Both the position numbers and the translations under genes were made by a program. This document shows, piece by piece, positions 10,107 to 21,500 of a stretch of 64,000 nt of DNA. The notes beneath the pieces were generated by a model. It was not told the DNA's origin, made no database searches, and saw nothing but the letters and a program-made list of their open reading frames with translations. The number at the start of each line of letters is the position of its first letter. The first letter of the stretch is position 1. This stretch comes from Adiantum capillus-veneris (taxonomy: Eukaryota; Streptophyta; Polypodiopsida; Polypodiales; Pteridaceae), in contig CM043966.1 of the NCBI GenBank assembly GCA_014529385.2, positions 100,156,087-100,220,086 on the forward strand, written 5' to 3'.

Positions 10107-11640
10107 TTGGGGAATGATCTATGCCGTTAAAAAGTTTAGATATTACCTACTTTCCAACAAGTGTTGATCATCAATCACTGTTGTATTTAGTGAACAAACC
10201 TTGCAGTACAGGGAGAATTGTAAGATGGTTCATTATAATTCTTGATTTTGATTTCATTGTGGTAGTTAAAAAAGGAACTACACACCAAAGTCTGACGATC
10301 TATCACAAATGATGCATGGGGAAGCTCCAGTGGGAGTTGATGATGACTTGCCAGATGCTTATTTGTTTAACATAGACATGGTTCCAAGATGGAGTGAGAA
10401 TGTAATTCCCCTCTGGATGATTGGATCATTGTATATGACACCGCAACCATCAAATATCGCAGCTACCAAGACGCTGATGATGTTAGTTAAAAGGCTATAC
10501 AAACAAGGGTCAGATCAAATTCTAAGGCTTTGCATTGAACCGAGTGAATGGGACTGTATTTGAAACAATCTCATGTGCAAACCACAGGAATTCACAATGG
10601 ACATGCACAAACATATCAAAGACTGATGAGAATGCGTGGCCAAAAATGCAGCACTGTGTAAATAATTACATCAAGTCATGTGTTATTTGCAAAAATGAGA
10701 TGTCAATAGAACACACAACTCTATTCAAGATTTCATTAGCACCTAAGTGGAGTAAATACATTGTAGATTATCTCACTAAAGGAACGTTGCTTGAGGAATG
10801 AGCAAATCAAGGATCAAAACAATCGGCAAAGAAGCGGAAAACTATGTATTGATTGAAGATAATCTTTACAAAAGAGGGAAAGATGACCAATTGAGAATGT
10901 GCGCTAATTAGGAAGAGTACGTCCCCATCTTAGAATAATCACGTTTTGGACAAGCTGGCGAACACTTTTTAGTAGATAAAACTGCCAAGGCAATTTTTAT
11001 TGCAGGCATCTAGTGGCCAACGTTGTTCATGGACGCGAAAGAGTATGTAAAAAGAATATGCGATGACTATGAAAGAACTAAAACTCCTAGAGGGCGTGAT
11101 GACATGCCACTGAGACCAATGATGGGGACAAGAGCATTCATGAAATGGGGAATAGATTTTGTGGGACCAATTGCACCTCCTGCATATTGAACACATGCGC
11201 AGTACATACTTCTAGCAACGGATTATCTTACCAAATGGGTTGAAGCTGAAGCTACAGTTAAAAATGATGCAAAAACAATAGCGCAAATTTTGTATGAGAA
11301 TATTTCACCAAATACGAGTTATCGATTGAAATTGTGAGCGACCGGGGAACTCATTTCATTAATGAGGTCATTGAATTTTTATTGGATGAATTCATGGTAA
11401 TTCATAAAAAGTCAGCTCCCTATCACCCACAAGCTAACGGGCGAGCTGAAAGCACGAATAAGATTCTGGTGACAATTCTCACAGAAATTGTTAGTGATTG
11501 AGAGCGGATTGGGATCAAAAGGTACATTCAGCTTTATGGGCATATCGAGTAGCTTTTAAAACATCTAATGGGACGACGCCGTTCAGTATGGTGTATGGAA
11601 TTGAATTGATTTTACCACTTGAGTTTCTTTTTTTTTACCC
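10104..11640 (+). pseudogene. Gypsy-2 RNase H end, spacer and integrase
   Basis: The RNase H remnant (DHQSLLYLVNKP, WFIIILDFDFIVVV) ends near 10312. A spacer with DAYLFNIDMVPRWSENVIPL leads to a first zinc-finger-like module (LYKQGSDQILRLC, 10500-10700) and then a second, better one (NLYKRGKDDQLRMC, with GQAGEHFLVDKTAKA and DDYERTKTP, about 10860-11085). The integrase core follows: KWGIDFVGP (first Asp, about 11143), a TGELIS segment with the second Asp just before it (about 11340), and YHPQANGRAESTNK (Glu, about 11430). In-frame stops and frame changes are frequent. Confidence 0.75.
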
Positions 11641-11667
11641 TACGTGTAACTAAGGAGCTAGAATGAA

Positions 11668-11887
11668 CCCCGGGGCGGTCACTTTTTAGAATGTGTATGC
11701 TATCACGTGAGTTAACCGGAGAGGGTTATTAAAAGATCAAAATATATCAAAATGTATACATACAGAGGGGTGTGGGGATTTTTTAAATAGGCACATAGTG
11801 TAAATATAGTATGTATATTGAGGTATTATTAATAACCTCTTGAACACACGTGATATAGGAATCTTTTGATAAGTGACCACCCCGGGG
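11668..11887. mobile_element. 220 bp CCCCGGGG-ended TIR element, copy 1
   Basis: The left end is CCCCGGGGCGGTCACTT and the right end, read inwards, is CCCCGGGGTGGTCACTT. Just inside both ends lies a CACGTGA-type motif in inverted orientation. The flanks carry a 6 bp direct repeat, AATGAA (11662-11667 and 11888-11893), extendable to 7 of 8 bases. There is no coding capacity. It splits the C-terminal part of Gypsy-2 integrase, so it inserted after that element. A second copy with the same ends lies at 50821-51069, so this is a small mobile family. The superfamily is uncertain; an 8 bp duplication would suggest hAT. Confidence 0.85.
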
Positions 11888-11893
11888 AATGAA

Positions 11894-12057
11894 CAGATCA
11901 TGAGTTATCTGACCAAATACATATCCTTGAAAAACTGGAAGAGACAAGACTGAAAGCAGTAGCGTCAATCATTAGAAAAATTTTGGACCCTTCAGAGGCC
12001 CTTTTGATTAAGGGAAGCTTAAGAATGGACCAATGGGAAGAAGGTAGTGATATCTAG
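11894..12057 (+). pseudogene. Gypsy-2 integrase C-terminal remnant
   Basis: The frame DHELSDQIHILEKLEETR continues the integrase after the 220 bp insertion. The LEKLEETRLKA pattern is the Arg/Glu-rich helix that usually follows the integrase core in this gypsy lineage. It fades into non-coding sequence at about 12057. Confidence 0.55.
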
Positions 12058-12377
12058 CCACCCCTAGAAAAAAGTAAGGGGGACCCTCTATGTCCCCCTA
12101 TTTAAAATCTTGTCCCTAGAGAGAAAGGGCGGGACCTAAACTTGAGCAGAGATGCAGTTGGACCCCCAAAAGAAAATCCGTGGGTCAAAATACCCCGAAA
12201 ATAGAATTATTTTTTTTAAGTCTCAAAAGTGACCCTTTTCTCTCAAAAACTCCCCCCCAACCTACTCTAACATCAAAAATACTTTTTTTCCCTCCCAAAT
12301 TCCTATTTCTCTCATCATTGCACCATACCACACACTCCCACTTACTTCTCATTTCTAGAGAACCAAAAGCTATCACC
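12058..12377. other. Non-coding stretch with a short G/C hairpin
   Basis: No gene is visible. A perfect 8 bp hairpin with a 7 base loop (AGGGGGAC / GTCCCCCT) lies at 12077-12099. The rest is T-rich on the plus strand and precedes a short open frame. Confidence 0.5.
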
Positions 12378-13575
12378 ATGTCCACTTCCACCACACGTAG
12401 ACGACCAATTACGGATGTAGAGGATGTTCAAGATTCAAGTTTCAAACTTAAACATCGCAAGTTGTGTGTCCATACTTTTCTCAAAGCATACACCATTTTG
12501 CTAGTTGATCTATACTAAGGATAAAGGGGGAGGGAATTCCAGTTCCCCCCCCTGCCACGCGTCAGAACCTCCTTTAAGCGGTGGGTGTGGCCTGCAGCTC
12601 CGGGTGTGTCCTATGTTGGTCCCAAGGAACAACTTGTGGACATGCCTCCAGAGCACGCCACCTCTGAAGCTAACCCTAAAGTTGAGATTTCTCAATTTTC
12701 ATATGTGGTGGTGGATGGCCCGATGAGTTTATTTTCTTGCACAACCTTGAGAAGGCAACCAAGCTTAGAATGGATGATTGTTTGAGCTTGCTCAAGGTTC
12801 GTGGTGAGTTTCCATTGGATACGATGTCCTGTCAGGTTGAAGAGATGACCCTGCCGCTTGGTGATACCGTCTTTGAGACGGTGGCAATCACAAATATTGA
12901 AGTGCACCAAGCTGCACAAGCAAACGTGTCGAAAGAGGAATTTCAAGTGATACAGGAGGAACTTGTGGCCAATCAATCAGACCCCTTTGCCTAATGACAT
13001 GGTCGGTCCATCCACGATACTTGATGAAAGGAGGTCCTCCATCGACTTAAAGGTGCAAGGTGAAGGGGAGGAGAAGGACACAAGGCAAGAGGTAATGGCT
13101 ACCACTTTTAAAAGGTGTAATTACAGCTGTATGGATTTTGACTATGAATTGTTGCTTGTGTACGATGTTTTGGACATGGATGAATTTTCAGTGCGCTTTG
13201 CAGGTAAAAGAAACACATTCGGTGTGGATGTGGCAGTTGCGCACTACCTCGGCAAGCTTCCACCAGAGGAGGTGTGTTTTGTGCATAAGGACTTCACCCC
13301 CAACAGCCACTTCCTGTTTCTTGCTTTGAAAGCAATGTCAAAGCAGCTTTGTTTAAGCACAACAGCCAAGACAACTCACATGATCGTGCTTGTAAAGAAA
13401 AATTTTGCTATGTGAGCCTTTTCTTTTGGGTTCACAGGGAGAGTGATTGCACATGTTGCAATCCATCAATCCCTTGGATCACAGAACCTTGAGGACATGA
13501 CCCAATCGCTTCTACTGAAGGAGGTGCCAGAGAGCAGGAAGACCCTTGTAAAAAGAATTTTAAAATCCACAAAGC
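12378..13575 (+). pseudogene. Unrecognised coding-like region with frame breaks
   Basis: Several plus-strand frames with protein-like composition follow each other. The first is MSTSTTRRRPITDVEDV (12378-12518), with a basic start. The second covers 12585-12994, where a frame change near 12720 joins SQFSYVVVDGP to DEFIFLHNLEKATKLRMDD. The third covers 13092-13415, MATTFKRCNYSCMDFDYELL through HYLGKLPPEEVCFVHKDF. A tail with RVIAHVAIHQSLGSQNLEDM runs to 13575 in a shifted frame. No domain family is recognised. Introns or frameshifts could both explain the breaks. It lies tail-to-tail with the H3-like locus and may belong to the same captured or duplicated block, but that is inference. Confidence 0.35.
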
Positions 13576-13851
13576 GACATTAGAAGATTGCTATTTTGTA
13601 AACACTTATGATATAAACAAGTTTTGGATGTACATTTTTGACTTGAAACTTGTCCACATGTGGTTTTTATGTACAATTGATGCTGCTCAATCTGTAGTTT
13701 CAGTTTTTTTATTCTTTCAAGTACTTCAAGGCTAAATACACGCTCTCTGTCTTGTGTACGACTGTGAAATTTCCTTAAGTAATTCAAGGTTGATAACATT
13801 GTTTTTCTTATGTGTACATCACTTGAATGCTTGTGAAACATACCTAAATGA

Positions 13852-13965
13852 GCTTATAAGCCCTCTAGGAGGCTGGCCGCAAGGGAGCGCAAATGAGCAA
13901 GACAGGGGTCCTTGTCCAGGCATTTTGCACGTCCTTGCGGCCAGTCTCCCAAAGGGCTTTTAAGC
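13852..13965. mobile_element. 114 bp fold-back element
   Basis: Two 33 bp arms (13852-13884 and 13933-13965) are inverted repeats with about five mismatches, sharing CTGGCCGCAAGG at their inner ends. The loop is 48 bp. The RNA or single strand would form a strong hairpin. No target duplication is evident, so it could be a tiny fold-back transposon or a structured 3' element. It lies between the convergent unrecognised region and the H3-like locus. Confidence 0.6.
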
Positions 13966-14609
13966 ACTTCTTTGCTTGTTTGAGGCTTAGAAAATCATGC
14001 ACAAAGTGAATTTAAACATGGAATATATACTATAGACTTGTGGCACTCGTATGGGCCTAAGCATTTAGCAACGTGACTCAATTGAGCCTAAACATTTATA
14101 TTTATTGTAGTACAACCTTATACTACACCGCATGTGAACCAATGCCACAATACATAACGGTTGCAACTTTTATACTACACCGTGTATATTCAATACTGGT
14201 CATTCGACAGCTAGCAAGTCAACACCACAGTACTAAATTTGACAATCCACATGGTATAAGTTACATAATTAAAGCAACACCTAAAGAACAAATTATGACA
14301 AAAAACAAGTACTCCTCCATGACACCATTTAACTTCTCCACTAACCTAAAAGGTCACTAACCATGACTTCAACAAAACAATTCAACTGCATTTAGTGACT
14401 TTAATGGATGTTAAAACAATTTATCAACCTGAAACAACACGTTTTAAACAACTAGACCATACAAGATGTTAAAAAATATATAATATTGCTTCAAGTACAG
14501 CATTGTCAGCTTTCAAAATGATTACAAGGGATACACCAGCAGGCCAGCTATACAAAATTAATCATACAATGAAGGAAAACCACCTCAGATCAGAAGCTAT
14601 TCTAAAGGC
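13966..14609. other. AT-rich non-coding stretch
   Basis: No gene, motif or repeat was recognised. It lies just downstream of the H3-like locus (minus strand) and could hold its 3' untranslated region. Confidence 0.4.
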
Positions 14610-15458
14610 TCACTCACTACGTAGATGACGAGCCAACATCATATCTTTGTTCATGATGGTGACCCTCTTGGCATGGATAGCACAAAGGTTGGCATCTTCA
14701 AAAAGTGAAACAATGTACACCTTGACAACCTCTTGGATAGCTTCCAATGCCATTGCTTGCATTCGATAATCCGTTTTGTAGCTTTGCAAAACTTCTCTAC
14801 ATGTTCTTGCAAAAGGGGCTTTTTGAATGAGTAGCTTGGTGCTTTGTGATAATGTCAAATCTCTGCAAAGGCTTTGCTCTTCTTCCGAATCGTCTGAGTT
14901 CGACGCACATGTGGAGCATCCCTTCAAGGAGCAGTTTTCTTGCGGTGCTTGTAAAAACCTATAGCAACCTTGCGTCGCTTATGCTGCAGGGGCTCCTCTT
15001 CCACATATGTGGCTTCTTGTTGCTCCTCATCTACTTCTAGGGCTTCTTCTTGCTCCTGCTCCCCCACTGCATGTTCTGCATCATCTTGTTGTGCTTGGTG
15101 TAGCTCGGCCATGCGTGGAATTGATTTTCCACCCACTGTAGGGTGCTCCTCAAAACATGGGATAAAGTCTCCTTCCCATGGGGCACATTTAGTGGCGTAG
15201 AAGGTCTCTCTCTTGAGACTAATCGAACACCGTGTCATTGTTGTCACTAGAGTGTGTCTCCTTGCTCTTAGAGACATGCTCTTGTGGCATCGTAGGCAGT
15301 GTTTTCCCCACTTTTTGATGACCTCTCCTTGCACTTCTTGTTGGCGCTCGTTCATGCCCTCTTGGCGGTGGCTTAACTCCCCCTCGAACAGTTGTGCTTG
15401 TTGATCCTCCTCTTCCGGCCGGGTAGGTTTTCTTTGCAATGTTTTTGGTGTGTGCCAT
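14610..15458 (-). pseudogene. Divergent histone H3-like locus with long acidic insert
   Basis: The minus-strand ATG at 15458 gives MAHTKNIAKKTYPAGRGG, resembling the H3 tail start ARTKQTARKSTGG with Lys4 and Lys9 kept. About 14870-14613 gives a full histone-fold domain: [17 protein letters not shown] (alpha1), [17 protein letters not shown] (loop 1, alpha2), then [17 protein letters not shown] (end of alpha2 and loop 2) and [11 protein letters not shown] (alpha3), stopping where H3 stops. Loop 1 has canonical H3 length, so it is not a typical CENH3. Between tail and fold, another frame (15439-14924) encodes an acidic Glu/Gln-rich stretch and a basic KRRK cluster. Tail and fold are in one frame but separated by stops, so introns or frameshifts are needed. 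A TATAAATA box lies about 45 bp upstream. H3-family relationship is confident; functionality is unknown. Confidence 0.75.
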
Positions 15459-15502
15459 TGCTCTCTCTTGAAACTAAACTCACAAAATGAGCTTACAGCC
15501 CT

Positions 15503-15510
15503 TATTTATA
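15503..15510 (-). promoter_or_regulatory. TATA box of the minus-strand H3-like locus
   Basis: TATAAATA on the minus strand, about 45 bp before the ATG at 15458. The same box at similar distance precedes the two tail copies at 15889 and 23626, which supports a real promoter. Confidence 0.55.
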
Positions 15511-15822
15511 AACCACTTAAAAATAAGGGCCACTTCACACGCAATAAACTTAAAATAGTGAGTTTTTACCAAATCGTTAGGAAATTGTTGCACTTGGCAC
15601 CATACTCAACTGCGACAAAGCCTTGATGCTTGCCAGGCTTGCGAACTATGCTACCGCTTTGACCGTATTACGTGAGCTTGCAGAGTGAGACAAGGGTCAA
15701 AGTGGATTCTGTGCGAGTCACTACACGTGAACGCAGGGTCCAACTCTTAGCAATATGTTCATTTAAAAAATAATAGTTTTTTTCCAAATTAGTGTGAACA
15801 GGGTCCTTTTTAAATGGGCCCT

Positions 15823-15830
15823 TATAAATA
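15823..15830 (+). promoter_or_regulatory. TATA box of the plus-strand H3-tail copy
   Basis: TATAAATA follows GGGCCC and lies 59 bp before the ATG at 15889. The GGGCCC(TT)-TATAAATA arrangement recurs before the copy at 23626. Confidence 0.5.
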
Positions 15831-15888
15831 TTGCATGCTCTCATAAACCACTCATTTCTTAAGAACAGGTGAGCTCTTACCATACCAA

Positions 15889-15999
15889 ATGGCGCACACC
15901 AAACAAACCGCAAAAGAGCATCTGCCTGCCAACATGGGTTTATCATTGTGGTGCTTGGAAATGCTTCATCCGTCGATACTTATTCTCCCAAATCATTAA
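15889..15999 (+). pseudogene. H3-tail-like copy 2 (truncated)
   Basis: The frame starts MAHTKQTAKEHLPANMG; the first eight residues match the H3 tail (ARTKQTAR) with His for Arg2. It then departs from H3 and stops after 36 codons, with no histone fold downstream. It points away from the locus at 15458, leaving a 430 bp divergent region with two TATA boxes. The upstream 230 bp are similar to those before the copy at 23626, so promoter and tail were duplicated together. It may be a truncated pseudogene, or a first exon whose continuation was displaced by the LTR element at 16377. Confidence 0.55.
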
Positions 16000-16376
16000 A
16001 ATGTTCTGGATGACCCACGTTTTTGTTGATGTGGTCACACCCCTATGCTTCCTTCACTTTAAAAAAGCTAGAGAGAGAAAGTAACCCCTTAGGTCCACAT
16101 CCTACATTTGTCTTCAAAAAAAAGCTAAAAAAGCCTACTCAAAACTACCTTCTTCAATGCCCTTGCCCCCTTAACCCCACACAACATTAGCCTTAATCCC
16201 TAGAAATTAGGATTCCTTACAAGGCCCATGCAAGGTCCATATTTCTCCTAATGATGGGATTTTTGGTGGCCTCAAATGTGGAAGCTTGTCAAAGCATATA
16301 TACACACATGTGACAATTGCAATAGGGCCAAGTCACCACGGCATCGCCCACATTGATTACTTTAGCACTTGCCTGT
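16000..16376. other. Non-coding stretch before the 5.5 kb LTR element
   Basis: No gene is recognised. It includes at 16215-16254 a sequence very similar to the right end of the 7207-7530 TIR element, without a matching left end. The last five bases, CCTGT, are the target duplicate of the following LTR element. Confidence 0.45.
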
Positions 16377-16551
16377 TATAAGAAACTAGGCAACTAGGCT
16401 CTAATAGATCCTCCTCCCAACCTCCCTTTATAGGGTGGGCTCCTAGCCCCTTGCCCTAGACGGATCCCATATCCACACTGCCTAGCCTGGCCCATGGCCG
16501 TAGTCCTTGTGCCTAGCCTAGTTCTTAGGGTACAGGACCCGTGTCCTGACA
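16377..16551 (-). repeat. 3' LTR of the LARD-like element
   Basis: 175 bp, beginning TGTCAGGACACGGG on the minus strand. It is preceded on that strand by the purine tract at 16552-16565. Confidence 0.88.
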
Positions 16552-16565
16552 TTACTTCCCCCTTA
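16552..16565 (-). other. Polypurine tract of the LARD-like element
   Basis: AAGGGGGAAGTAA on the minus strand immediately before the 3' LTR start. Confidence 0.7.
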
Positions 16566-19500
16566 AGGAGGAGTTTTCGTCCTCAAAAACACAAGTAGTA
16601 ACATCTTCTTAAGAATAATAGTGTTCTCTTTATTGACGTCCCATAAGTGAGCCAATTGTCTGTATGACCGATAATTGGTGCAGTGAGGAGGTTCAATGAA
16701 ACCAAGATGAATATCTTGATTTTCAACATTGTTGTCCGTTTGCAACCACTTGGGTCTAAATGGTAACTCCATTTATAACTCACTTGAGTACTGTAAAGGA
16801 GTAACCACAACTACGAGTTGTCCAAAGGCATAACCAGTTTTCAGATCTTCTGAAGGGACTGGAATAATGTAAGGAAACCTTGGCGTAACTTTCCATGCAG
16901 TTGTGAGCCAAATTTCCTACTCGCCTGAGTATCTTGAACAGTCCGTTACATGTGCATCCCTAATGAAGGTTACTTGCCAACATGTTCTGTCAGCACACCT
17001 GGTAAGTCCTTGACGTATGAAAGTATTGACACAATCTCCAACCCCACCACAAGAGGTGTTCAAAGTCGAAAATCGTACTTAAGAAAATTCTAGAATAGGG
17101 AGAAACTCATCTATTTAGAAATGCGTTGTGTTAACGTATGCTCTTAGCAGATCCTTTAGCCCAAGATTACTCTTTGTAATCTTTGTAATTTGCCTATCCC
17201 CTTGGATAACTGACAGTACTGAGGTGTGTTTTCCTCACGGTTTACAGACAGTCGTCACAGATGACTGGTGAACGGGAAATCACAGTAGTGTTTAACATTG
17301 GTGAAGAATCAACAATGTCCAAAATAACCATCGTGGTTAACTTGAAAAAATCCACAAACGCCCAAACCGAGCCATGACCTCTATTGGTGATCTATTGGTG
17401 ATTTATAGACTCAAAGGTAATCTCATAGAGATAGTGCACATAAAGTGCAAAATGCTTCATAAGCAACAAGTTGAGGAATATGCATGCCGTTCCAAATCAG
17501 CCTTTGCTAAACACTAAGGCCCATAACACCTAGTGTGCATGCATTTAGCAAAAACAGATCCGAACTTGTATTTCCATGGTAATTCTTGCCAATACTTATG
17601 GCAAATGTGATACGCCTAGCACACATTAACACGAATGTAAATAGTTCTGAAAAGAAACTCAATCTTTTGCAACTGTGCTTAAACATAATAGAAGGTGAAT
17701 AGTGATCACTTCTAGATACAAACAATGAAACTTTTTCATTTGCTATATGTATAAACAACCATCTGTAATGTTGTTTAGTAATACTTGTACCTTAACAAGT
17801 CATTCTAAGTATCCTACAATTTCTGGCCACGAAATTGCTCCTAATACGTCGTGCAAAAAATGGTCTAGAAAACAGATGTGAACAGCACTTAGGGACTTTG
17901 TCGTGACCCATATTTGAGATAGGGGCGCCAGTGTCAGTCCCAGAGACTCATATTCGCCACATGTGGAATATGTCTCAACTAAGGATGTCTGAAAAAGAAC
18001 ATCCTACAAGTACAAGATGTACTTGTGTGTGGAGGTAGCTCTAAACACTTTACGACAAGAGTGGGAGGGACCCTCATTCATTGCTCCACACTGGCTAAAC
18101 CGAAATGAGTTCCTAGACCATGTTGTATCCCATGTGACAACATGTGCCAAATTGAACCCTACAAGTAGGTTCGTAACAACATAGGGCAGAAAGATAGATT
18201 GGATACTTGGCCAAAAATACTTTGTGCCGACATGCCCTTGGCATGACTCTGTAACATTCAAGCGTACTTATACGTCTTGAAAAACCAAGCAAAGCATACT
18301 AAAAATGGAATAACACCAAATCAATAGATGCATACCTGGAGATTCGAACGTAATGTTCACTAACTCGTATTCAAATGGGGAGGAGCACGTCCCCTACCTG
18401 AAAAAACAAACAGCATCCTGGTTGTTGCCTTTGCAATCCAAGCTCTTGGATTAGAATCTACGTAGTCAAACCCCTTGATAAGACTCTTTTGTAGAAACTG
18501 CTCAACTAGCAGATAACGGTAACCAACATAGTTAACCGTGTACAGATTGAGTGGAATCAACTTGAAAAGTGTGTTCGTCTGCTACCGCGTGGTAGATTGC
18601 GGAATTATTTCCTTGAAAGTATAACTGGGAGATATCAACTATGATCCTCAATGCAGATCAAACTGTGATCCTTAGTGCCTATGGGGTGATGTAGCAATCA
18701 CCTGTCGGGTCTTACCCCAAAACAGTATGTCCATAGACACTCCGTAGTGCTATAGAGAGAGCAGGAGACCCACACAAGTGAACTACCGATCTCTTATGGA
18801 CAGCCATGCTGTCACAAATGATTGTTGTGTCTATACTCCGTGGTAGAGAGCAGCTGGTGTGAGTTTAAGATTATCAAAAACTCAACTTGTGTGTCGCACT
18901 GAAAACATGTAGTGCAAAAATGACACCCTAAACATCCATAATGACAAGACTCTTGCTTGTCCATTAACGTCGATGTGTACTTCCGTGGGTATATCTTGAA
19001 AACAATCACCCCAAGAGTGCTAGTATGTGGGTCTTACCCTTTTCCGGACATCGGCACTTAGCCTGTTTAGCTCATAGCCCTTCTGCAAAATAGTGTTCAA
19101 TCGACGAACCGATGAAGAATAATTTGAGTAGCATCTGAAGCATGTGTTAGCTGTGAGTTAGAGCGCCTTGGCTCAAGCTGACTCACGAGCAAAATATGTA
19201 TCAAAATTTTGTTATATTATTCCCTTAAAGAGAGAGAGAGAGAGAGAGAGAGAAGAAGAAGAACATGCTGGGCTGGGGAACTTTCCTTCAATTTCTAGAG
19301 TCTGTGCCCAGAATGTGTGCTCTTAGGCATCTTATGCCTAATATGCAGCTTATCCTATGAAAATGCAACCCTTTGCCTGTACAACGCTCTCATGGAGAGA
19401 GGAGACAAAAAACACAAGCCACAGCTTGACCCTCTTACCATGTATGGGGTCGTGACGTTAGAAAAACGACTTTAAAATGGCACGTTGCTTGTAAAATATG

Positions 19501-21500
19501 TCGTCGATTTAGGTTCCATTTAGTGATAGTGTGCATTGACAGCAACCATAAATTTAAACTATCAGAACTTAGTATGTCTGTGTGACCGAGTGCCTGGTGT
19601 CATAGCAAAATCGTAATCTCTGAAGCGATGGAATTTATGCCACCTGATTAGCATGCCGTGCATTCAGAGTGTGAAGCCCTTGGCGAGAGTGATGTCCTCA
19701 AACGTGAGAGCCAAAACCATTAGTGCCTTGCACAGTTTAAACGGGTTGGGATTGTGTGAGGTGGTATTCCCTATGTTGCCAGTTTGTCAATCTTGTGTGC
19801 CACTGCTAGTGATTCCAAGTCATTGTGCAGTACCTTAGCACAAGGGAGAAGCCTTGCTTCATGTACAATGGTGAAAACACGGTGCTTTGCACAAAAGCAA
19901 TAGTTTCCCATCAAAGATGTAAACATGGAAAAATATGAAGAATGTAAAATTGGCTAACCTGGTCTTTGCTACTGCAACCAGTGGTCATGAAAGTTGGGAG
20001 AAAAACTCATTTCAAAACGGCCCATAGCCATATCTGCACAGACGCCCTCGTATGTTTTATACACCCGTCGGGTACATAAGGCCATAACCTGCAAAATTGA
20101 CTCCACCTGCAAACACCTTGCATATTCCTTCCCCATTGTATATGGTCGTAGCATATGCCAAACGTGACCAGGTTCAATGCAAGATGTAGAAATTGAAGCC
20201 TTGCTACGTAGAACTCTGTCTGGCCTCATTGCCAACAAATGCTATTGACGACATATGTCATAGCAAAGGGAGACGACCTTGTCGTTCATGCAGAAAAAAT
20301 CGACTTTGTCGACTTGTAGATCTATTAGAAGAATTGAATTATATGTGCAATAAATAAATACCAATTGCGTACCTCATGAAGTACGCCTACCGATGAAATG
20401 GCCGTTGTAAGAATCGAAGGAGTTGGAATCAAGGTTCACAGCTGTTTGAACTTGTACTGCCGAGGGCCTTGCCCCATGCTCTTGTGGTGTTCCACATACC
20501 ATACCCATGAGCATTTTTGACGAGCCTTGCTAGCCGCATGGCCTTTGGGGTAGCTTTTTCATGATCCTGCAACCTATGTCTGACTGACCCAAAGGAGCAA
20601 ATATTGTCGAGGATCAAAAATTTCCAAACCAAAACTAGGAATTGGATAGCTATAACTGTAGACCCGAACATCCTCAAATTGCTCCATGCTTTGCTTGTTG
20701 TGCATATAATGCAGATAGATCTGCGAGATTCAAAGAAGTTATCATTGAAAAATATTAAATTCGACTTGCTTACCAACTCTTAGAAATCCAGGTCGAACGA
20801 CGGAAACCGTAGGGGAAACATGTCCATACGTGCCGGAATATTTCCCAAAAGTCGTGCATGTGATGCCCTTACTGTGACAACCCTGTGCATGGCTTTGTAA
20901 TGGTGGTCAGTCTCTTGAAATGCTATTGGATGCACCATGAGGCATCTCCCATATACCAAACAATTTTGTGTTGCGATGCATGGAGTCCATGGTCATCTTG
21001 CATGATTGCGCAAAACTGATTAGCTGCATATCTGTGAAATATGTCGTCGATTTTGCCTTGACAGGCACGGCGGAGCAGTGAAGGAAAGGATGGGGGCCAA
21101 CCGTGGCACCCCTCCTTAACTATTTAAAGCAAGGGCCTTGCCCTACCGTGGGCGGCCAAATCTAGGATGGTCGGAAGAGGAAAAAAAAAACAAGTTTGGC
21201 TATGGCGGCAGAGGCCGCGATGACGAGCAGGAGGTAGAGGGAGAATTCGAACACTGTGTTGCTCCACGGCGTCCACTTGTGTGACGAGTTTTTCTCAGCA
21301 CGGCGCCGCAATCCGAACGAGCTCAAGAAAGTTCAGCTCCGCGCAGGTCGATTCCGACCCTCCCCTGTGTAAGGGTGCTTACCCACACTCCTTCTCGGTC
21401 ATGCAAGCTTGAGCCCCTATGGAAGGGGCTGCTCCTGCGGCCCTATCCTTTTCCTTCTTCCAAGGGACCCTGCCCACGCCATGTCAGGCAAGCTCGAAGC

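Larger units (their letters stand above)
9050..12057 (+). mobile_element. Decayed Ty3/gypsy pol (Gypsy-2)
   Basis: From left to right the order is the reverse transcriptase N-terminus (EFIYRIENIERVSPIVVAPK, in pieces, 9110-9175), the RT core, RNase H, a long spacer with two zinc-finger-like modules, and the integrase core and its C-terminal segment ending near 12057. The order RNase H before integrase is diagnostic of Ty3/gypsy. Many stops and frameshifts, a long (GA)n expansion and a 220 bp TIR insertion are present. No LTR, gag or protease was found, so this is an internal fragment. It lies in the opposite orientation to Gypsy-1 and is a separate insertion. Confidence 0.85.

Noticed and set aside
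12077-12099. Rho-independent terminator
   Set aside because: The hairpin is perfect but short, lacks a following T run and lies in a nuclear eukaryotic context.
14613-14870. Idea that the H3-like fold is a CENH3
   Set aside because: Loop 1 has canonical H3 length, and the CENH3-typical extra residue and Trp are missing. Called divergent H3 instead.
16203-16254. Second copy of the 324 bp TIR element
   Set aside because: Only the right end matches (ATATTTCTCCTAAT). No left end was found within several hundred bases, so it is noted as a related end, not called as an element.
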